Below, piece by piece: positions 52,413-60,717 of a stretch of DNA of 64,000 nt. This stretch comes from Bacillota bacterium (lineage in GTDB: Bacteria; Bacillota; UBA4882; UBA8346). The position numbers and the translations under genes are program-made. Within the stretch, counting starts at the first letter, position 1. Each line of letters begins with the position of its first letter. The notes beneath the pieces were generated by a model that saw nothing but the letters and a program-made list of their open reading frames with translations, did not search any database and had not been told where the DNA came from. Location of the stretch: contig JAEZFP010000055.1 of NCBI GenBank assembly GCA_023417475.1, positions 124,001 through 188,000 on the forward strand. Reading direction: 5' to 3'.

Positions 52413-53213
52413 ATGTTAGTAAATAAAGTAGAAATATGTGGCGTCAACACAGCCAAATTACCGGTACTTTCCAGCAATAAAATGCGGGAACTGTTAGAGC
52501 GGATGCAAGGTGGCGAACGTTCGGCCCGGGATGAATTGATCAACGGCAATTTACGTTTAGTCCTCAGCGTAATTCAGCGTTTCAATAACCGCGGCGAATA
52601 TGTCGACGATCTATTTCAGGTCGGTTGTATCGGTTTAATGAAAGCCATTGATAATTTTGATCTATCCCAAAATGTGAAATTTTCAACCTATGCGGTTCCG
52701 ATGATCATCGGTGAAATTCGAAGATACCTGCGGGACAACAATCCGTTGCGCGTTAGTCGTTCATTGCGGGATATCGCGTATAAAGCATTACAAGTCAGGG
52801 ATGCGTTGGTCAGCAAAAACTCCAAGGAACCAACTGTCGCCGAAATCGCCGAAGAACTTAAAGTGCCTCGCGAGGAAGTCGTCTTTGCCTTGGATGCCAT
52901 TCAAGAACCGATTTCATTATTCGAACCGATTTACCATGACGGGGGCGATCCCATCTTCGTCATGGATCAGATCAGCGACGAACGGCACTTGGACGGGCAA
53001 TGGCTTGAAGGATTAACCATCAAAGAAGCAATGTTCAAACTGAATGACCGGGAACGGTTAATCTTGAAGATGCGTTTCTTTGACGGCCGGACGCAGATGG
53101 AAGTGGCGGATGAGATCGGAATTTCTCAAGCCCAAGTATCCCGTTTAGAAAAGACTGCCTTAAAGCATATGCGCCGCTATATTGCGGATAATACGGAAAA
53201 GACCATGGATTAG
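52413..53213 (+). CDS. sigG: Late forespore sigma factor sigma-G
   Basis: This 266-residue sigma factor controls late forespore genes. It begins KVEICGVNTAKLPVLSS and continues with GNLRLVLSVIQRFNNRGEYV and SLFEPIYHDGGDPIFVMDQI, almost identical to SigG of Bacillus. That distinguishes it from SigF. GGAGTG precedes the ATG. It sits after spoIIGA-sigE, the conserved order, but here spoIIR follows only 12 bases later. Confidence 0.97.
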   Translation: MLVNKVEICGVNTAKLPVLSSNKMRELLERMQGGERSARDELINGNLRLVLSVIQRFNNRGEYVDDLFQVGCIGLMKAIDNFDLSQNVKFSTYAVPMIIGEIRRYLRDNNPLRVSRSLRDIAYKALQVRDALVSKNSKEPTVAEIAEELKVPREEVVFALDAIQEPISLFEPIYHDGGDPIFVMDQISDERHLDGQWLEGLTIKEAMFKLNDRERLILKMRFFDGRTQMEVADEIGISQAQVSRLEKTALKHMRRYIADNTEKTMD

Positions 53214-53225
53214 GAGGCATTGGAG

Positions 53226-53861
53226 TTGATTAGACAACGATTCGTTACAACATGTGTGATCATTGTATTGTTCAGCATCATTGGCTTTTGGGGATCGAAC
53301 ACCGTTTGGATGCGCGATATTGCGTTAGATTCATATAATCAACACAACCTGATCCGCTTGCGGGTGATTGCCAACAGCGATTCGCTAATTGATCAACGGG
53401 TCAAACTGAAAGTGCGCGATCGGATCATTAAAATTACCGAACCGCTATTACTGAAGGTAGAGGATCCCGCCAAAGCCGAAAAGATTATCCTCAGTAATTT
53501 GAAGCTGATCGAACGGAGCGCGACGGATGAATTGTTAAAGAACGGCTTACGGATGCCGGTCAAAGTAAATATCGGAAAGTACGATTTTCCCGATGTCCGT
53601 TACCCTTTTGGCGTTTTGCCGGCCGGTGAATATAAAGGATTGCGGGTTGTTTTAGGTGAAGGAAAAGGGAAAAATTGGTGGTGCGTGCTTTACCCGCCAT
53701 TGTGCCTTTTAGCGCCCGACGCCCCCGGTTTTAAAGGCAAGATTGATCATGCTCCGAAAGTCGAATACCGTCTGGCATTTCTCGAGAAGATGCTGCATCA
53801 GAAAGGTCTGACTATGAATCAATTTTGGTTAGGATGGAGTAAGTATCTGAAAATCATGTAG
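53226..53861 (+). CDS. spoIIR: Forespore-secreted signal protein SpoIIR
   Basis: This 211-residue protein has an N-terminal signal/membrane segment (about 8-25), then LIRLRVIANSDSLIDQRVKL and GEGKGKNWWCVLYPPLCLL, which are hallmark SpoIIR motifs. Made in the forespore under sigma-F and secreted into the intermembrane space, it triggers SpoIIGA to activate sigma-E. TAGGAGG sits right before two TTG codons; the second (53226) has the better spacing. It is co-transcribed with sigG here, an arrangement different from Bacillus. Confidence 0.94.
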   Translation: MIRQRFVTTCVIIVLFSIIGFWGSNTVWMRDIALDSYNQHNLIRLRVIANSDSLIDQRVKLKVRDRIIKITEPLLLKVEDPAKAEKIILSNLKLIERSATDELLKNGLRMPVKVNIGKYDFPDVRYPFGVLPAGEYKGLRVVLGEGKGKNWWCVLYPPLCLLAPDAPGFKGKIDHAPKVEYRLAFLEKMLHQKGLTMNQFWLGWSKYLKIM

Positions 53862-53865
53862 TCCA

Positions 53866-53890
53866 AACTCCCGATTCCGGGAGTTTTTTA
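53866..53890 (+). terminator. Intrinsic terminator after spoIIR
   Basis: AACTCCCG (53866-53873) pairs with CGGGAGTT (53878-53885) around ATTC, followed by TTTT. It ends the sigG-spoIIR transcript. Confidence 0.93.
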
Positions 53891-53934
53891 ATTTGGAATT
53901 TCTTTAAACTGTGATTAAATTTATTCGGAAACGG

Positions 53935-53963
53935 TTGTAATTAATGTCAATTCATGATTTAAT
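53935..53963 (+). promoter_or_regulatory. Probable sigma-A promoter of typA
   Basis: TTGTAA (53935-53940) and TTTAAT (53958-53963) are 17 bases apart, about 48 bases before the gene. Each box has mismatches, but the spacing is ideal. Confidence 0.5.
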
Positions 53964-54010
53964 AAAAAATTGTGTAGAGAGAAATTTTATTTAAGATTAA
54001 GGTGGAAATA

Positions 54011-55852
54011 ATGTCAATTCGTACAAGTGATCAAATCCGGAATGTGGCGATCATCGCCCACGTTGACCACGGCAAGACCACGTTAGTTGACTGCCTGTTA
54101 CGGCAGTCGGGTATTTTCCGAGACAATGAAAAAGTGGTGGAACGGGTTATGGACAGCAACGCGTTGGAACGGGAACGGGGCATCACCATTCTCTCCAAAA
54201 ATACGGCTGTTTATTATAATGACATCAAAATCAATATTGTAGACACACCGGGCCATGCCGATTTTGGCGGGGAAGTGGAACGGGTGTTGCGGATGGTGGA
54301 CGGGGCGTTGTTGTTAGTCGACGCGTTTGAAGGACCGATGGCCCAAACAAAATTTGTGCTGCGGAAAGCTTTGGAAGTCGGCCTCAAAGTGATGGTGGTC
54401 ATTAATAAAATCGACCGGCCCGACGCCCGGGTTAATGAAGTATTGAATGAGGTTTTCGATCTGTTTGTCGAGTTGGAAGCCGATGATTGGCAATTGGATT
54501 TCCCGGTAATTTACACTTCGGCGCGGCAGGGAATTGCTTCGCTGGATCCGGCCAAGCCGGGTCAGAACATGCAGCCGTTGTTTGAAATGATCAAAAGTGA
54601 GATTCCGGCCCCTAACGGCGATATGGAGTTGCCGCTGCAGCTACAGATCACCACCTTGGATTATGACGATTACGTCGGCCGGGTTGGCATCGGCCGGATC
54701 AGCAACGGGACCATTAAGCCCGGTCAACTGGTATCTCTTTGCAAACAGGACGGTGCTCAGGAAACAATCAAATTGGGCAAGGTTTGGACCTATGAGGGGT
54801 TGAAACGGAAAGATACCGATTTGGCTTCAGTGGGCGATATTGTTGCCCTGGCGGGATTAGGCAATGTTAATATCGGCGAGACGGTTAGCGATGCCGAAAA
54901 TCCGGCGCCGTTGCCGTTGTTGACCATTGATGAGCCGACCTTGACCATGACGTTTATGATCAATGACAGCCCTTTTGCAGGAAAAGAAGGCAAGTTTATT
55001 ACTTCCCGGCATATCCGCGAACGGCTTTTTAAAGAAGCGGAGACCAACGTCAGCTTGAAAGTTCAGGAGACCGATTCTTCCGATTCATTCCAAGTTTCGG
55101 GACGTGGCGAATTGCATTTGGGAATCCTGATCGAAACGATGCGCCGGGAAGGATATGAGTTGCAGGTATCAAAGCCGGAGCCGATTTTGAAACGAATCAA
55201 CGGGGAGATTTACGAGCCGTATGAACGGTTATTCATCAACACCCCCGACGAGTTCTCCGGCAAAGTGATTGAAAACTTGGGCCGGCGGCGGGGCGAAATG
55301 ATGAATATGCAGCCGGTGGGGATGAGTCAATTAAAAATTGAATTTTTAATTCCGGCCCGGGGTTTGGTGGGTTTCCGGTCGGAATTTCTGACCGACACCA
55401 AAGGGGAAGGCATCATGCACCATCTGTTTGACCACTACGGTCCTTGGAAAGGCGAGATCTCCGGCCGGCAACGCGGCGTGTTGATTGCGTTTGAGACCGG
55501 CGAGGCGTCGGCTTACGGCATTCATAACATTGAAGACCGGGGCAGTCTTTTTGTCAAACCGACCGAAAAGGTTTATGCCGGCATGATCGTTGGGGAGAAC
55601 GCGCGGGAAGGCGATTTGGATGTTAATGTCTGCAAAAAGAAACATCTGACCAATATGCGGGCCAGCGGTTCCGACGAAGGGATCAAACTGACGCCGCCGC
55701 GGCTCTTCAGCCTCGAACAAGCCATGGAATATATCGAAGACGACGAGCTGGTGGAGATCACTCCCGGCTCAATCCGGATGCGCAAAAAGATTTTGGACCG
55801 GAGCGAGCGGGAAAGAGCTTTTAAACGAACCCGCGATGCGCTGGCGGAATAA
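54011..55852 (+). CDS. typA: Ribosome-associated GTPase TypA/BipA
   Basis: This 613-residue translational GTPase has G1 AHVDHGKTTLVD, the switch region RERGITILSKNTAV, G3 DTPGHADFGGEV and G4 NKIDRPDA, then EF-G-like domains and the BipA C-terminal domain (YEPYERLFINTPDEF, RGLVGFRSEF). It helps 50S assembly and stress adaptation. ATG 54011 after AAGGTGG is preferred over GTG 54002, which overlaps that site. Confidence 0.96.
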   Translation: MSIRTSDQIRNVAIIAHVDHGKTTLVDCLLRQSGIFRDNEKVVERVMDSNALERERGITILSKNTAVYYNDIKINIVDTPGHADFGGEVERVLRMVDGALLLVDAFEGPMAQTKFVLRKALEVGLKVMVVINKIDRPDARVNEVLNEVFDLFVELEADDWQLDFPVIYTSARQGIASLDPAKPGQNMQPLFEMIKSEIPAPNGDMELPLQLQITTLDYDDYVGRVGIGRISNGTIKPGQLVSLCKQDGAQETIKLGKVWTYEGLKRKDTDLASVGDIVALAGLGNVNIGETVSDAENPAPLPLLTIDEPTLTMTFMINDSPFAGKEGKFITSRHIRERLFKEAETNVSLKVQETDSSDSFQVSGRGELHLGILIETMRREGYELQVSKPEPILKRINGEIYEPYERLFINTPDEFSGKVIENLGRRRGEMMNMQPVGMSQLKIEFLIPARGLVGFRSEFLTDTKGEGIMHHLFDHYGPWKGEISGRQRGVLIAFETGEASAYGIHNIEDRGSLFVKPTEKVYAGMIVGENAREGDLDVNVCKKKHLTNMRASGSDEGIKLTPPRLFSLEQAMEYIEDDELVEITPGSIRMRKKILDRSERERAFKRTRDALAE

Positions 55853-55871
55853 CAGGATGCGAATGGCAACA

Positions 55872-55901
55872 GCCCAGGGTGATTTGACCTTGGGTTTTTT
55901 A
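55872..55901 (+). terminator. Intrinsic terminator after typA
   Basis: CCCAGGGT (55873-55880) pairs with ACCTTGGG (55887-55894) with one wobble, followed by TTTTTT. The 250 bases that follow, up to the next gene, hold no ORF or clear regulatory element. Confidence 0.9.
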
Positions 55902-56152
55902 CAACCGCTAGCTTTTCGCCCCACCATGGGCCGCCGAGAGCGTTTTTTCGGCCGACATAATTTGCGTCGTCTGTAAATTATCAGCGGTGAATAAAAAACA
56001 ATCGCGAATCTAATTTTAATTAAACGGATACAATATATGGATAACCGCGTCTGGGTTAATCGCGCTAGATTGTATTCCACGGGGATGTAAAAGTAATGCC
56101 AACCCCTTTTTTGGAGAATAAGGGAAACAAATTTTTTTGGAAGGTGATCAGT

Positions 56153-56737
56153 ATGTTAAACAACGAAACCAATGAAGTCGAAGTAGCGATGCATGGGGAT
56201 AAGTATTACGATATCCTTGCGAAGACCCGGGCCATTACGATTGCGGGAGAGATCAATCAGAAATTGGCCGAACGAATCATGCAACAATTGCTTTTTCTCC
56301 AAGAGCTCTCCAATGATCCCATTAAAGTTTTGATCAATTCGCAAGGCGGCCATGTGGAGTCCGGGGATACGATTCACGATCTGTTTCAATTTGTTAAACC
56401 CCGGATTATTGTGATCGGAACCGGTTGGGTTGCGAGCGCGGCGATCACCATTTATTTGGGCGCGGCCAAAAACGACCGTTATTCCCTCCCGAACACCCGG
56501 TATTTAATCCACCAACCGGCTGGCGGGGTTCATGGTCAAGCCAGTGACATTCATATCGAAGCGCAGGAGCTGATCAAAATGCGGCAGCGAATTAATCGGC
56601 TGATCAGCGAGGCCACCGGTCAATCACTGGAGAAAATCGTCAACGATACGGACCGCAATTTCTGGATGGATGCCGCCGAAGCCAGGGAGTACGGAATCGT
56701 CACCAATATCATCACTTCCCTGGACGAGATCCGTTAA
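56153..56737 (+). CDS. ClpP-family serine protease subunit
   Basis: This 194-residue protein has the ClpP fold pattern: ITIAGEINQKLAERIMQQLL, INSQGGHVESG, the active-site Ser in GTGWVASAA, His in RYLIHQPAGG and Asp in NDTDRNFWMDAAEAREYGIV. The Ser context differs from the canonical ASMAA. The N-terminus is also unlike housekeeping ClpP. It may be a second ClpP or a TepA-like protease; the TepA family in Bacillus acts in spore outgrowth, and sporulation genes lie nearby. ATG 56153 follows GGAAGGTGATC; no Clp ATPase is adjacent. Confidence 0.85.
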   Translation: MLNNETNEVEVAMHGDKYYDILAKTRAITIAGEINQKLAERIMQQLLFLQELSNDPIKVLINSQGGHVESGDTIHDLFQFVKPRIIVIGTGWVASAAITIYLGAAKNDRYSLPNTRYLIHQPAGGVHGQASDIHIEAQELIKMRQRINRLISEATGQSLEKIVNDTDRNFWMDAAEAREYGIVTNIITSLDEIR

Positions 56738-56823
56738 TCGTCTTTATAAAAAACGCAGGGTCTGTCGCAAAATACAAAAGATAATGGGTGAGTTCGCTAC
56801 AAAGCCAGGCTATTTGACTCAAA

Positions 56824-56871
56824 AAGGGGCTGTTGCAACTTGCTGCTTCATATTGCAACAGCCCTTTTTTT
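56824..56871 (+). terminator. Strong intrinsic terminator after the ClpP-like gene
   Basis: GGGCTGTTGCAA (56827-56838) pairs perfectly with TTGCAACAGCCC (56853-56864), followed by a run of T. The arms resemble the ends of some insertion sequences (see findings). Confidence 0.9.
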
Positions 56872-56878
56872 CGACATT

Positions 56879-56915
56879 AAAAAAAGGGTTGCGCTGTTTC
56901 CGGTGCAACCCTTTG
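56879..56915 (-). terminator. Intrinsic terminator after pstS
   Basis: On the - strand AAGGGTTGC pairs with GCAACCCTT, followed by a T-run (the A-run at 56879-56885 on +). It ends the pstS message, back to back with the terminator of the ClpP-like gene. Confidence 0.88.
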
Positions 56916-56931
56916 GGTATGAGACGTTCAA

Positions 56932-57729
56932 TTATTTTTGATTGACGGTGATGTACTCTTTGGCGACTATCTTTTGACCTTCGGCACTGACCACCCAGTC
57001 AAGAAATTGTTTGACCACGCCGGCCGGAGCGTTTTTGGTTAAGAGTAAGAACGGACGTTGAATTTTATATTTCTTGGCGAGGATGTTCTTTTCGTTCACT
57101 TCAACACCGTCGATGGTGAGGGCTTTCACTGCTTTGACGTCAAGCGAACCAAGCGAGATATAACCGATGGCTTCTTTGGTGATGGAAACGCTTTGTTGAA
57201 CCGCGCCGGTCGAAGCTTGAACTAAACATTTGTTGGTATTGGGAGTTTTACCGAGGACGATCTCTTCAAATGCGCCACGGGTTCCCGATCCGGCTTCCCG
57301 GTTGATAACGACAATACTTTGATCCGGACCGCCAACTTGTTTCCAGTTGGTGTATTCGCCGGCGTAAATCTTTTTAAGTTGGTCGACGGTTAAGTTGCCG
57401 ACGGAATTGCTTTTATTGACGATGATCGCGATACCGTCTTTGGCGATAGTGGTTTCATGAATACCGGTTTCTTCCGGGTTTAACTCGCGAGAGCTGGATC
57501 CGATATCGGCGGTACCGGTCATTGCGGCTTTGATTCCTGCGCCCGAACCGCCGCCTTGCACGAAAATTTTAACATCTTTGTTTTTTGCCATGTAAGCTTG
57601 GGCCAATTCTTCAGCTAAAGGTTGAACCGAGGTAGAACCGACGATATTGATGGTTCCTGAAGCAGCAAAGCTAACGACGGACATCATCAAGAAAGCAGCG
57701 GCGAAAACAAGTAAAACAACTTTTTTCAT
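56932..57729 (-). CDS. pstS: Phosphate ABC transporter substrate-binding protein PstS
   Basis: This 265-residue exported protein has a signal peptide (MKKVVLLVFAAAFLMMSVVS) and the phosphate-binding motifs VGSTSVQPLAEEL, GGGSGAGIKA and NREAGSGTRGAFEEI. It captures phosphate for the Pst transporter. There is no lipobox Cys, so attachment is unclear. AGGAGG lies just before the start. It is alone: pstCAB and phoU are not next to it and must be elsewhere. Pho-box-like repeats lie upstream. Confidence 0.93.
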   Translation of the reverse strand: MKKVVLLVFAAAFLMMSVVSFAASGTINIVGSTSVQPLAEELAQAYMAKNKDVKIFVQGGGSGAGIKAAMTGTADIGSSSRELNPEETGIHETTIAKDGIAIIVNKSNSVGNLTVDQLKKIYAGEYTNWKQVGGPDQSIVVINREAGSGTRGAFEEIVLGKTPNTNKCLVQASTGAVQQSVSITKEAIGYISLGSLDVKAVKALTIDGVEVNEKNILAKKYKIQRPFLLLTKNAPAGVVKQFLDWVVSAEGQKIVAKEYITVNQK

Positions 57730-57774
57730 TTGAATCCTCCTAATGATTTGTTGATCTAAAACTATCATTGGGAG

Positions 57775-57814
57775 ATTAAGACTAAAGCTCAATCCAGATT
57801 AAGACGACATTAAG
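57775..57814 (-). promoter_or_regulatory. Possible Pho box upstream of pstS
   Basis: On the - strand CTTAAT occurs at 57809-57814 and 57798-57803, exactly 11 bases apart, and again at 57775-57780, one base off the same period. Direct hexamer repeats with an 11-bp period are the layout of PhoP/PhoB sites. The sequence is not the exact Bacillus TTAACA, so this is tentative. Confidence 0.5.
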
Positions 57815-57829
57815 GTTGTTCTAAGAATG

Positions 57830-57871
57830 AAAATCGCCGCGACTCCGAAGCTGGAGTGGCGGCGATTTTTT
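57830..57871. other. Orphan terminator-like hairpin between divergent genes
   Basis: AAAATCGCCGC (57830-57840) pairs perfectly with GCGGCGATTTT (57859-57869), with an inner ACTCC/GGAGT stem and T-runs in both directions. It has the form of a strong bidirectional terminator, but no gene reads into it from either side: pstS leaves to the left and the PAP2 gene to the right. Confidence 0.75.
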
Positions 57872-58173
57872 GCCTCAAACGGCTTATTTCTGAGCGCCGG
57901 CTTGTTTTAAGGAGCGCGCCTGCCTCGACTTGCCTGGCGTTAAATCATATTTGCCGGGGAGATTGGGGTCAGTCTTCGCAATCGTACCTACTTCGTATAG
58001 TCAAGGGTTGCCGCCCTGCCGGGACGAATAAATATTCTGGATTGAATGAGGAAACAACCGGGGTTTGCAGGAAAAAACTTGGATTTCACGAAATAATACC
58101 AAAATTATTACCCAGGACTCGGGAAAGCGTCACAAGCCGAATCGGGCGCGATTTTGATAAAGGAGCGAAGTCA
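57872..58173. other. Intergenic region upstream of the PAP2 gene
   Basis: About 300 bases without a convincing gene. One + frame is open from 57856 into the PAP2 gene, but it lacks domain content before the signal peptide. I saw no riboswitch or clear promoter. Confidence 0.5.
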
Positions 58174-58998
58174 TTGTCATTGATAAAAATCAGCCTATCG
58201 ATCGTCCTTGTTTTGGGAGGATTCGGGATGGGAACCGTTGTTCCAACCGCTGCTCAGCCGCTAACAGAGCAAGCGGCCGCGGTTTGCGATCAACTGTGGG
58301 AGGATGGCAAGACAGTCGTTCTGGCGCCGCTGGAGTGGCGGCGGGGGGAGTGGCAAAAAGCCGGGTTGGTGGTAGTGTTTGCGGCCGGTTTGTATTCCCG
58401 GGATCAAACAATCCGGGATAACCTTCAAGAGCGGCGGAGCGCGTCGCGCGACCGGGTGGCGGAATGGGTCCGGCCGTTTGGCGAAGGACAGTACACTTTA
58501 CCGTTACTGGCCGGGTTTTATTATTACGGTCGCCGGAACGAGGATGAGCAAGCCACTAAGGCGGCGGTCTGGGGGACGGAAAGTTTCCTGGTGAGCAGCG
58601 CCATAACGTTAGGACTAAAAACCGCTGCCCACCGACGCCGGCCCAACACCGGCGCGAAGTATGATACGTGGGACGGACCGGACTTTTCCTTGGATAATGA
58701 CTCGTTTCCCTCGCACCATACCGCATCCGCCTTCGCCGTGGCGACGGTGATGGCCAACGTATACCGGGAGCGGCGTTTGATCCCGGTATTGGCATACAGC
58801 GCCGCCGCCTTGACCGGCTGGTCGCGGCTGAATGACGATGTTCATTGGGCTTCGGATGTTTTTGTGGGAGCGGTGATCGGTTATTATACCGCGAAAACGA
58901 TCATGGCGCGCCCCACTCAAGCAGCGCAAACCGCCCGGTTTGAAGTGTGTCCCAATCCCGACGGTTCGCTGGGATTGGTGTACCGGCTTCGGTTTTAG
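58174..58998 (+). CDS. Exported PAP2-family phosphatase
   Basis: This 274-residue protein has a signal peptide (about 1-30) and the three PAP2 phosphatase motifs: KTAAHRRRP, SFPSHHTASAFAVATV and SRLNDDVHWASDVFVGAVIG. Such enzymes remove phosphate from lipid phosphates (undecaprenyl pyrophosphate, phosphatidic acid) outside the membrane. The start TTG 58174 is set by AGGAG at 58161-58165. A C-terminal part (FEVCPNPDGSLGLVYRLRF) reads like the last strands of a barrel or propeller. It converges on the metallophosphoesterase gene. Confidence 0.85.
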   Translation: MSLIKISLSIVLVLGGFGMGTVVPTAAQPLTEQAAAVCDQLWEDGKTVVLAPLEWRRGEWQKAGLVVVFAAGLYSRDQTIRDNLQERRSASRDRVAEWVRPFGEGQYTLPLLAGFYYYGRRNEDEQATKAAVWGTESFLVSSAITLGLKTAAHRRRPNTGAKYDTWDGPDFSLDNDSFPSHHTASAFAVATVMANVYRERRLIPVLAYSAAALTGWSRLNDDVHWASDVFVGAVIGYYTAKTIMARPTQAAQTARFEVCPNPDGSLGLVYRLRF

Positions 58999-59029
58999 GG
59001 TGCGAAAGCCGGGATGGCGGACTACTTGA

Positions 59030-59189
59030 AAAAGAGCAGCGATCAATCATCAAGCCACTGAAAAACCTCCGCTCTGAAAGATTGACCGACAATATATCGT
59101 GAGTAGCTTGTTTTAGGCTATCAATATATTGTCGGTCAATGTTATTTCGAGCAGTTTTTCAGTGGCCTCTCAATCATCGCTGCTCTTTT
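59030..59189. repeat. Long imperfect inverted repeat between convergent genes
   Basis: Arms of about 67 bases (59030-59097 and 59124-59189) flank a 26-base centre. Perfectly paired blocks are AAAAGAGCAGCGAT with its complement (59030-59043 / 59176-59189), CCACTGAAAAA (59055-59065 / 59155-59165) and ATTGACCGACAATATAT (59081-59097 / 59124-59140). The right arm includes the last codons of the metallophosphoesterase gene, so the left arm is an inverted copy of that gene end. It may act as a two-way terminator. Confidence 0.85.
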
Positions 59190-60582
59190 GTTGGGAAAAG
59201 GAGTGCCGCTCAATCGTCAGGCCGCCTTTCACCCCGTTCACTTTAATGGAGTCGACGGCGTTTAATTTCAATTTGCCGGAATCATCTTTTTTCCAATACA
59301 AAATGGCGGCGCTGTACGGATCGCCGGCTCTGGCGCCCCGAATCCCGGCGGCGCCGGTGGTTCCGGCATCGACGATGGTTGTTTGATCCGTGGTGGATAA
59401 GCGGAATTTATGATCGTGTCCGTGTAGGATCACCGGTACCTTCCCAACCAGTTTGGAGGCGAGATCCCGTTCGTGGACCGCAACGATATCGGGCGGCTGC
59501 TCCATGGCTAACACCCGTTTGGCTAACGTGTCGGCCGCTTGGGCGATTTCCGCCGGCGGTACCTTATCCGAATTGAAACTTTTGGAAGCCGGGTCGGCCA
59601 ATCCGGCGATGGATAAACCGTAAATCTTATATAATCCGCTGGTCAGGACCCAAATTGATCGGTGTCCTTTGAGACGTTGAATGATCAACGGCGAATCGTG
59701 GTTTCCTGGGACGAAGATATAAGGGACCCCCAATTTAATGATTCGCGTAGTGATCTCCGCTTCCGGGGCGGTGCCATAATCAGTCAAATCGCCGGTATCG
59801 ATGATCATTCCAATCTTGAAGTTTTTCACCAATTCTTCGATGAAGTCGAAGGCCGCCGGATTGTTATGAATATCCGAGACGTGCAAGACCGCCAGGTCGG
59901 AATCGAACTGTCCCAAGCTTTGAATTTTACCGGCCTGTTGATATAACTGGGACACGTCGTGGGACACCAGTTTCAGATTATTTCCGATAACTTCCAGATT
60001 GTTTAAGCCCATGTTAATCAGGGACATCGCTCCGGGTGCGGCCGCCAGAACCCCTTGGTATTGCGGATGTTCGAGCGCTTTGGAGTCGTATGTGGCATAA
60101 ATGCCGCCAAGCAATACGGCGATCACCAGTACGGCGGTTAACAATCCGTAACAGAAGAAACGGGAAGGCGGATAATAGCGCATAACCAAAAGCGCCAGCG
60201 CTCCGCCGATCAGTCCGTAAAGCACCACGGTTCCCAATAACGAAGTCAGGGCGTCGGTCGCATTTTTTTGAAATGTCGGCAACCATTGCTCTTGCGGGGG
60301 AATGGCGCTCAGTTGTTTCTCAAGTTTGGACAGATCGATCTGGTCGAGCGTGATCACCAACTGCCAGGGAAAACGGTGTGATTTTAAAAACAGCTGTCCA
60401 ACCGGAGGAATCGCGATCCGCGTGCCGCCTTCCCAGTTGAATTGGGTCTGCAGTTTAAATGAGAACGAGTAATAATCAAAGGATACTTGGGCGAAAAGTT
60501 GTACGAATGTCAAAGTCAGAATGATCACCAAGAGCACAGCGCAAACTTTTTTAACCCAAGGTTGTTTGAGCTCAAGTTTCAT
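59170..60582 (-). CDS. Membrane-anchored metallophosphoesterase
   Basis: This 470-residue protein has an N-terminal membrane helix (about 10-30), an extracytoplasmic stretch, two further helices (about 115-165), and a C-terminal calcineurin-like phosphoesterase domain with all metal motifs: VSDIHNNPAAF, DTGDLTDYG, VPGNHDS and HGHDH. It should act outside the membrane on an unknown phosphoester. ATG at 60582 (-) follows GAGGAG. The stop lies in the right arm of the inverted repeat. A convergent PAP2 phosphatase and the nearby pstS suggest a phosphate-related theme, which is inference. Confidence 0.85.
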   Translation of the reverse strand: MKLELKQPWVKKVCAVLLVIILTLTFVQLFAQVSFDYYSFSFKLQTQFNWEGGTRIAIPPVGQLFLKSHRFPWQLVITLDQIDLSKLEKQLSAIPPQEQWLPTFQKNATDALTSLLGTVVLYGLIGGALALLVMRYYPPSRFFCYGLLTAVLVIAVLLGGIYATYDSKALEHPQYQGVLAAAPGAMSLINMGLNNLEVIGNNLKLVSHDVSQLYQQAGKIQSLGQFDSDLAVLHVSDIHNNPAAFDFIEELVKNFKIGMIIDTGDLTDYGTAPEAEITTRIIKLGVPYIFVPGNHDSPLIIQRLKGHRSIWVLTSGLYKIYGLSIAGLADPASKSFNSDKVPPAEIAQAADTLAKRVLAMEQPPDIVAVHERDLASKLVGKVPVILHGHDHKFRLSTTDQTTIVDAGTTGAAGIRGARAGDPYSAAILYWKKDDSGKLKLNAVDSIKVNGVKGGLTIERHSFSQQKSSDD

Positions 60583-60717
60583 CTTCCGTTGCTCCTCGTT
60601 TATTGACAAAAAAACGGCGTTGGTAAATTGAAAGGAAACCGGCCACTCATTGATTTCTAATTATAACATAATGCGAAGAGAGGTTTTTTGGTGACTCAAT
60701 CCCTCGGGAGGAATAAA

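Noticed and set aside
57872..58173. A riboswitch or an N-terminal extension of the PAP2 protein
   Set aside because: No known aptamer pattern was seen. The open frame upstream has no domain, and the TTG at 58174 with AGGAG and a signal peptide explains the start.
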